Below are positions 6,980 through 8,214 of a DNA stretch of 8,214 bases, piece after piece (the stretch's first letter is position 1; every line of letters begins with the position of its first letter). The position numbers were made by a program, and so were the translations under genes. The notes beneath the pieces are model-generated. The model saw only the letters and a list, made by a program, of their open reading frames with translations. It had not been told where the DNA came from and searched no databases. Source of the DNA: Cyanobacteria bacterium UBA11153 (GTDB lineage Bacteria > Cyanobacteriota > Cyanobacteriia > Cyanobacteriales > Coleofasciculaceae); contig DOIX01000062.1 of assembly GCA_003511885.1 (NCBI GenBank), positions 667-8,880 of the forward strand, in the 5' to 3' direction.

Positions 6980-7009
6980 CTCCCGGCCTTTTCAGGCAAA
7001 ATATGGAAG
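6980..7009 (-). promoter_or_regulatory. Y-module mimic in the rsr leader, overlapping the Shine-Dalgarno
   Basis: On the minus strand the leader reads CTTCC (7005-7009), 7 bases, the hairpin GCCTGAAAAGGC (6986-6997), C, then GGGAG (6980-6984), which is the Shine-Dalgarno of rsr eight bases before ATG. CTTCC can pair with GGGAG (one G-U), closing a structure that hides the ribosome site. The hairpin with its flanks, TTGCCTGAAAAGGCCG (6984-6999), is identical over 16 bases to the Y module of the RNA at 7997-8122 (8057-8072), with the same 7-base 5' linker. The simplest reading is autoregulation: Rsr binds its own leader in place of a Y RNA and blocks translation. Identity and pairing are seen; regulation is inferred. 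Confidence 0.65.
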
Positions 7010-7023
7010 GTTTTTTGTTGTTA

Positions 7024-7055
7024 GTTATATAGCAGTCCTAAATCAGTTGTAACAA
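7024..7055 (-). promoter_or_regulatory. Possible rsr promoter at the end of the mobile repeat
   Basis: On the minus strand TTGTTA (7050-7055) and TATATA (7026-7031) are 18 bases apart; TATAAC (7024-7029) is an alternative -10. Most of it lies inside the MITE-like element, as for the HNH cassette promoter. The boxes are imperfect, so this is tentative. Confidence 0.4.
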
Positions 7056-7131
7056 GTGCGCGGCTTGAAATCCAGTCAGCGCAAGGCTCGCAGTTTTCAA
7101 AATTGCCACAACCTATTTAGGATTGCTATAT
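7027..7131 (-). mobile_element. Small non-coding mobile repeat (MITE-like), copy 2
   Basis: The 105-bp element is bounded by 17-base terminal inverted repeats, ATATAGCAGTCCTAAAT (7027-7043) and ATTTAGGATTGCTATAT (7115-7131), which match at 16 of 17 positions. It encodes nothing. It is homologous to 3297-3389 in opposite orientation on the chromosome, but in the same orientation relative to the gene it precedes. Confidence 0.78.
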
Positions 7132-7149
7132 CAAGTCTGGTGCTATCAG

Positions 7150-7286
7150 TAGGATTGGGGTGAAGCATTTGGATATAAAACTATGGATTAATGCCAAAAT
7201 TTATCGCCCGAATAGGATTGGGGTGAAGCATTCGGATATAAAACCACAGCTTAATTCCAAAATTTATCGCCCGAATGCTTCACCCC
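7150..7286. repeat. 63-bp tandem duplication with inverted end
   Basis: Two 63-base units (7150-7212 and 7213-7275) share TAGGATTGGGGTGAAGCATT, GGATATAAAA and AAAATTTATCGCCCGAA. The second is followed by TGCTTCACCCC, so GGGGTGAAGCATTCGG (7220-7235) is an exact 16-base inverted repeat of 7271-7286. This looks like a dispersed cyanobacterial palindromic repeat whose left half has been duplicated. A plus-strand open frame here is a by-product of the repeat. The rest of the 405-base gap between rsr and the next RNA (7287-7376) shows nothing I recognise. Confidence 0.75.
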
Positions 7287-7376
7287 TACAAAAGCTAAAA
7301 GTATACACAACTGATGCAACCATACATGATATTATTTGTTGTTTATCAGTTAAAAATTACTGACAGATAACAACAG

Positions 7377-7502
7377 GTGGTAGGGCGGGAATCGAACCCG
7401 CATCTCCCGCGTTACAGGCGATAAACCTCAACTCGTCGGCCTTTTTAGGCAAGGGGTGAATTAAGGATATTTTTGGTGTTTTACCATTCAACTACCTACC
7501 AC
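7377..7502 (-). ncRNA. tRNA-like Y RNA 3 (Tyr-type anticodon loop)
   Basis: The 126-base RNA carries a near-complete tRNA fold: acceptor stem GTGGTAGG (7495-7502) with CCTACCAC (7377-7384), spacer TA, D arm GTT-GAATGGTAA-AAC, anticodon arm TCGC-CTGTAAC-GCGG (loop 7411-7417, anticodon GUA), a 4-base variable region and T arm GCGGG-TTCGATT-CCCGC. Between D and anticodon arms sits the Y module: CCTTAATTC (7458-7466), 7 bases, hairpin GCCTAAAAAGGC (7439-7450), CGAC, then GAGTTGAGG (7426-7434). That stem is nine continuous pairs with two G-U. The Y signature is the most divergent here (CGAC for CGAA). No CCA tail follows: the CCA is inside the stem, paired with TGG. Expected partner is Rsr; a charged, translating tRNA is unlikely. 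Confidence 0.82.
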
Positions 7503-7629
7503 AGGAAAAGTCGATCGGGATTATGAGATTATAAGATAATTAGGATTGGTATTTGTTAGGAGATGTGGCATAAATTCAACATAATTATCTATCTTCTTTC
7601 CTCCTGAACTCCTTTATTAAATTATTGGG

Positions 7630-7754
7630 GTGGCGGGGCAGGAATCGAACCTGCCACTACCCGATTATGAGTCGATAACCCTAATTCTTCGGCCAGTTTA
7701 AGCAAGGTGTGAATCAGGATGTTTTTGGTGTTCTACCGCTGAACTACCCGCCAC
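7630..7754 (-). ncRNA. tRNA-like Y RNA 2 (Met-type anticodon loop)
   Basis: This 125-base RNA is the cleanest copy. Acceptor GTGGCGGG (7747-7754) pairs with CCCGCCAC (7630-7637). Then follow TA, a perfect D arm GTTC-AGCGGTA-GAAC, the Y module, an anticodon arm TCGA-CTCATAA-TCGG (loop 7665-7671, anticodon CAU, with canonical U33 and A37), variable TAGTG and T arm GCAGG-TTCGATT-CCTGC. The Y module is CCTGATTC (7711-7718), 7-base linker, hairpin GCTTAAACTGGC (7692-7703), CGAA, GAATTAGG (7680-7687): an 8-bp stem with one G-U. GGCCGAAG fits the published bacterial Y RNA signature GNCGAAN(0-1)G, and the following GTTATC also recalls animal Y RNAs. Remaining spacer 7503-7629 has no gene; a TATAAT (minus strand, 7528-7533) may serve the copy at 7377-7502. 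Confidence 0.85.
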
Positions 7755-7996
7755 ATAAAATTTGCGATTTTAGATGGAATAATTTTGGGTATATCCCATT
7801 TTTTTAAACCAATACTCTCCTCATAATTTACTGTCAAAAATAGGAGATTTATTTTCACTAATTTTTGTTTCTATTTGTCCAGTGTTTATCTGTTTCATGG
7901 AACAAGGTGTTTTTAAACGCAAAGGTGGCGCTTCGCTGCACTTCGTTATCACAAAGGTTGGTGCAAAGGTGCGCAAAGAAGACTGGGAATTTTGGG

Positions 7997-8122
7997 GTGG
8001 TGGGACAGGATTTGAACCTGTAACTTCCCGCTTAAAAGGCGATAACCCTAATTCTGCGGCCTTTTCAGGCAAGGGGTGAACAAGGATGTTTTTGGCGCTC
8101 TACCAATTGAGCTACCCACCAC
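7997..8122 (-). ncRNA. tRNA-like Y RNA 1 (Lys-type anticodon loop)
   Basis: The 126-base RNA has acceptor GTGGTGGG (8115-8122) with CCCACCAC (7997-8004), TA, a perfect D arm GCTC-AATTGGTA-GAGC, the Y module, anticodon arm TCGC-CTTTTAA-GCGG (loop 8032-8038, anticodon UUU as in tRNA-Lys), variable AAGTT and T arm ACAGG-TTCAAAT-CCTGT. The Y module is CCTTGTTC (8078-8085), 7-base linker, hairpin GCCTGAAAAGGC (8059-8070, GAAA tetraloop), CGCA, GAATTAGG (8047-8054), with one mismatch in the stem. The hairpin and flanks recur exactly in the rsr leader. It is the first of the set in the direction of transcription and begins nine bases from an STRR array, so its promoter is in or beyond that array. 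The 7755-7996 spacer holds no gene I can support. Confidence 0.84.
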
Positions 8123-8130
8123 ATATAGCA

Positions 8131-8214
8131 GTTGATAGTTGATAGTTGATAGTTGACAGTTGATAGTTGACAGTTGATAGTTGACAGTTGATAGTTGTTA
8201 GTTGACAGTTGATA
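8131..8214. repeat. STRR heptamer array, cut by window edge
   Basis: Twelve uninterrupted 7-base units run to the window edge: GTTGATA in most, GTTGACA in four and one GTTGTTA. From the fourth unit GTTGACA and GTTGATA largely alternate, giving a 14-base higher-order period. Such arrays are typical of Nostoc- and Calothrix-like genomes. No spacers, so not a CRISPR. Confidence 0.9.

Noticed and set aside
7160..7363. Plus-strand 67-codon open frame
   Set aside because: It is built from the 63-bp duplicated repeat, translates to repeated segments and has no ribosome site.
7786..7805. Plus-strand terminator TGGG-TATAT-CCCA followed by T-run
   Set aside because: The stem is only four pairs and no plus-strand gene ends nearby.
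7882..8079. Plus-strand open frame ending in GGGTGFEPVTSRLKG
   Set aside because: It runs antisense through a tRNA-like RNA; this peptide motif is a well-known artefact of translating T arms backwards.
7377..8122. Ordinary tRNA-Tyr, tRNA-Met and tRNA-Lys genes with an intron
   Set aside because: The insert is at position 26, not the usual intron site. It is structurally conserved between copies and carries the Y-RNA signature, and no CCA-compatible single-stranded end is coded.
8131..8214. CRISPR array
   Set aside because: The 7-base units are contiguous with no unique spacers.

Overview
The window looks like chromosomal DNA of a filamentous, probably heterocyst-forming cyanobacterium (Nostocales-like). 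This rests on two PEP-CTERM proteins, a xisH-xisI pair, heptanucleotide short tandem repeats (STRR) and several families of small dispersed repeats. No species can be named from the sequence alone.

Left part (1-2780): the tail of an open frame at the window edge, then a tandem pair of paralogous 245-residue secreted PEP-CTERM proteins (483-1220 and 1962-2699). The duplication includes the promoter: each copy has the same 18-base upstream element, a -35/-10 pair with an 18-base spacer, and a leader of about 120 bases. The 740-base gap between them holds a hairpin and what looks like the end of a lost IS200/IS605-type element.

Middle (2780-4970): a small hypothetical protein with a helix-turn-helix-like tail, a two-gene cassette of a small acidic protein and an HNH nuclease (ATGA overlap), and convergent xisH-xisI on the minus strand.

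Right part (5042-8214), the most interesting: a minus-strand Ro60/Rsr (TROVE-vWA) gene surrounded by four minus-strand structured RNAs, three upstream (7997-8122, 7630-7754, 7377-7502) and one downstream (5042-5147). Each combines tRNA parts (acceptor stem, T arm, an anticodon-like arm and usually a D arm) with an inserted Y-RNA-like module. The module has a fixed layout: stem, 7-base linker, 12-base hairpin, 4-base CGAA-type linker, returning stem. Stem changes between copies are largely compensatory. I read this as a Ro60-Y RNA ribonucleoprotein locus with four tRNA-Y RNA chimeras, in which the Y module sits between the D and anticodon arms rather than replacing the acceptor stem.

The rsr mRNA leader carries a 16-base perfect copy of the Y-module hairpin directly before its Shine-Dalgarno. 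It could fold so as to hide that site, suggesting that Rsr controls its own translation. Two copies of a ~105-bp mobile repeat lie in the same orientation 45-56 bases upstream of rsr and of the HNH cassette and may supply their promoters.
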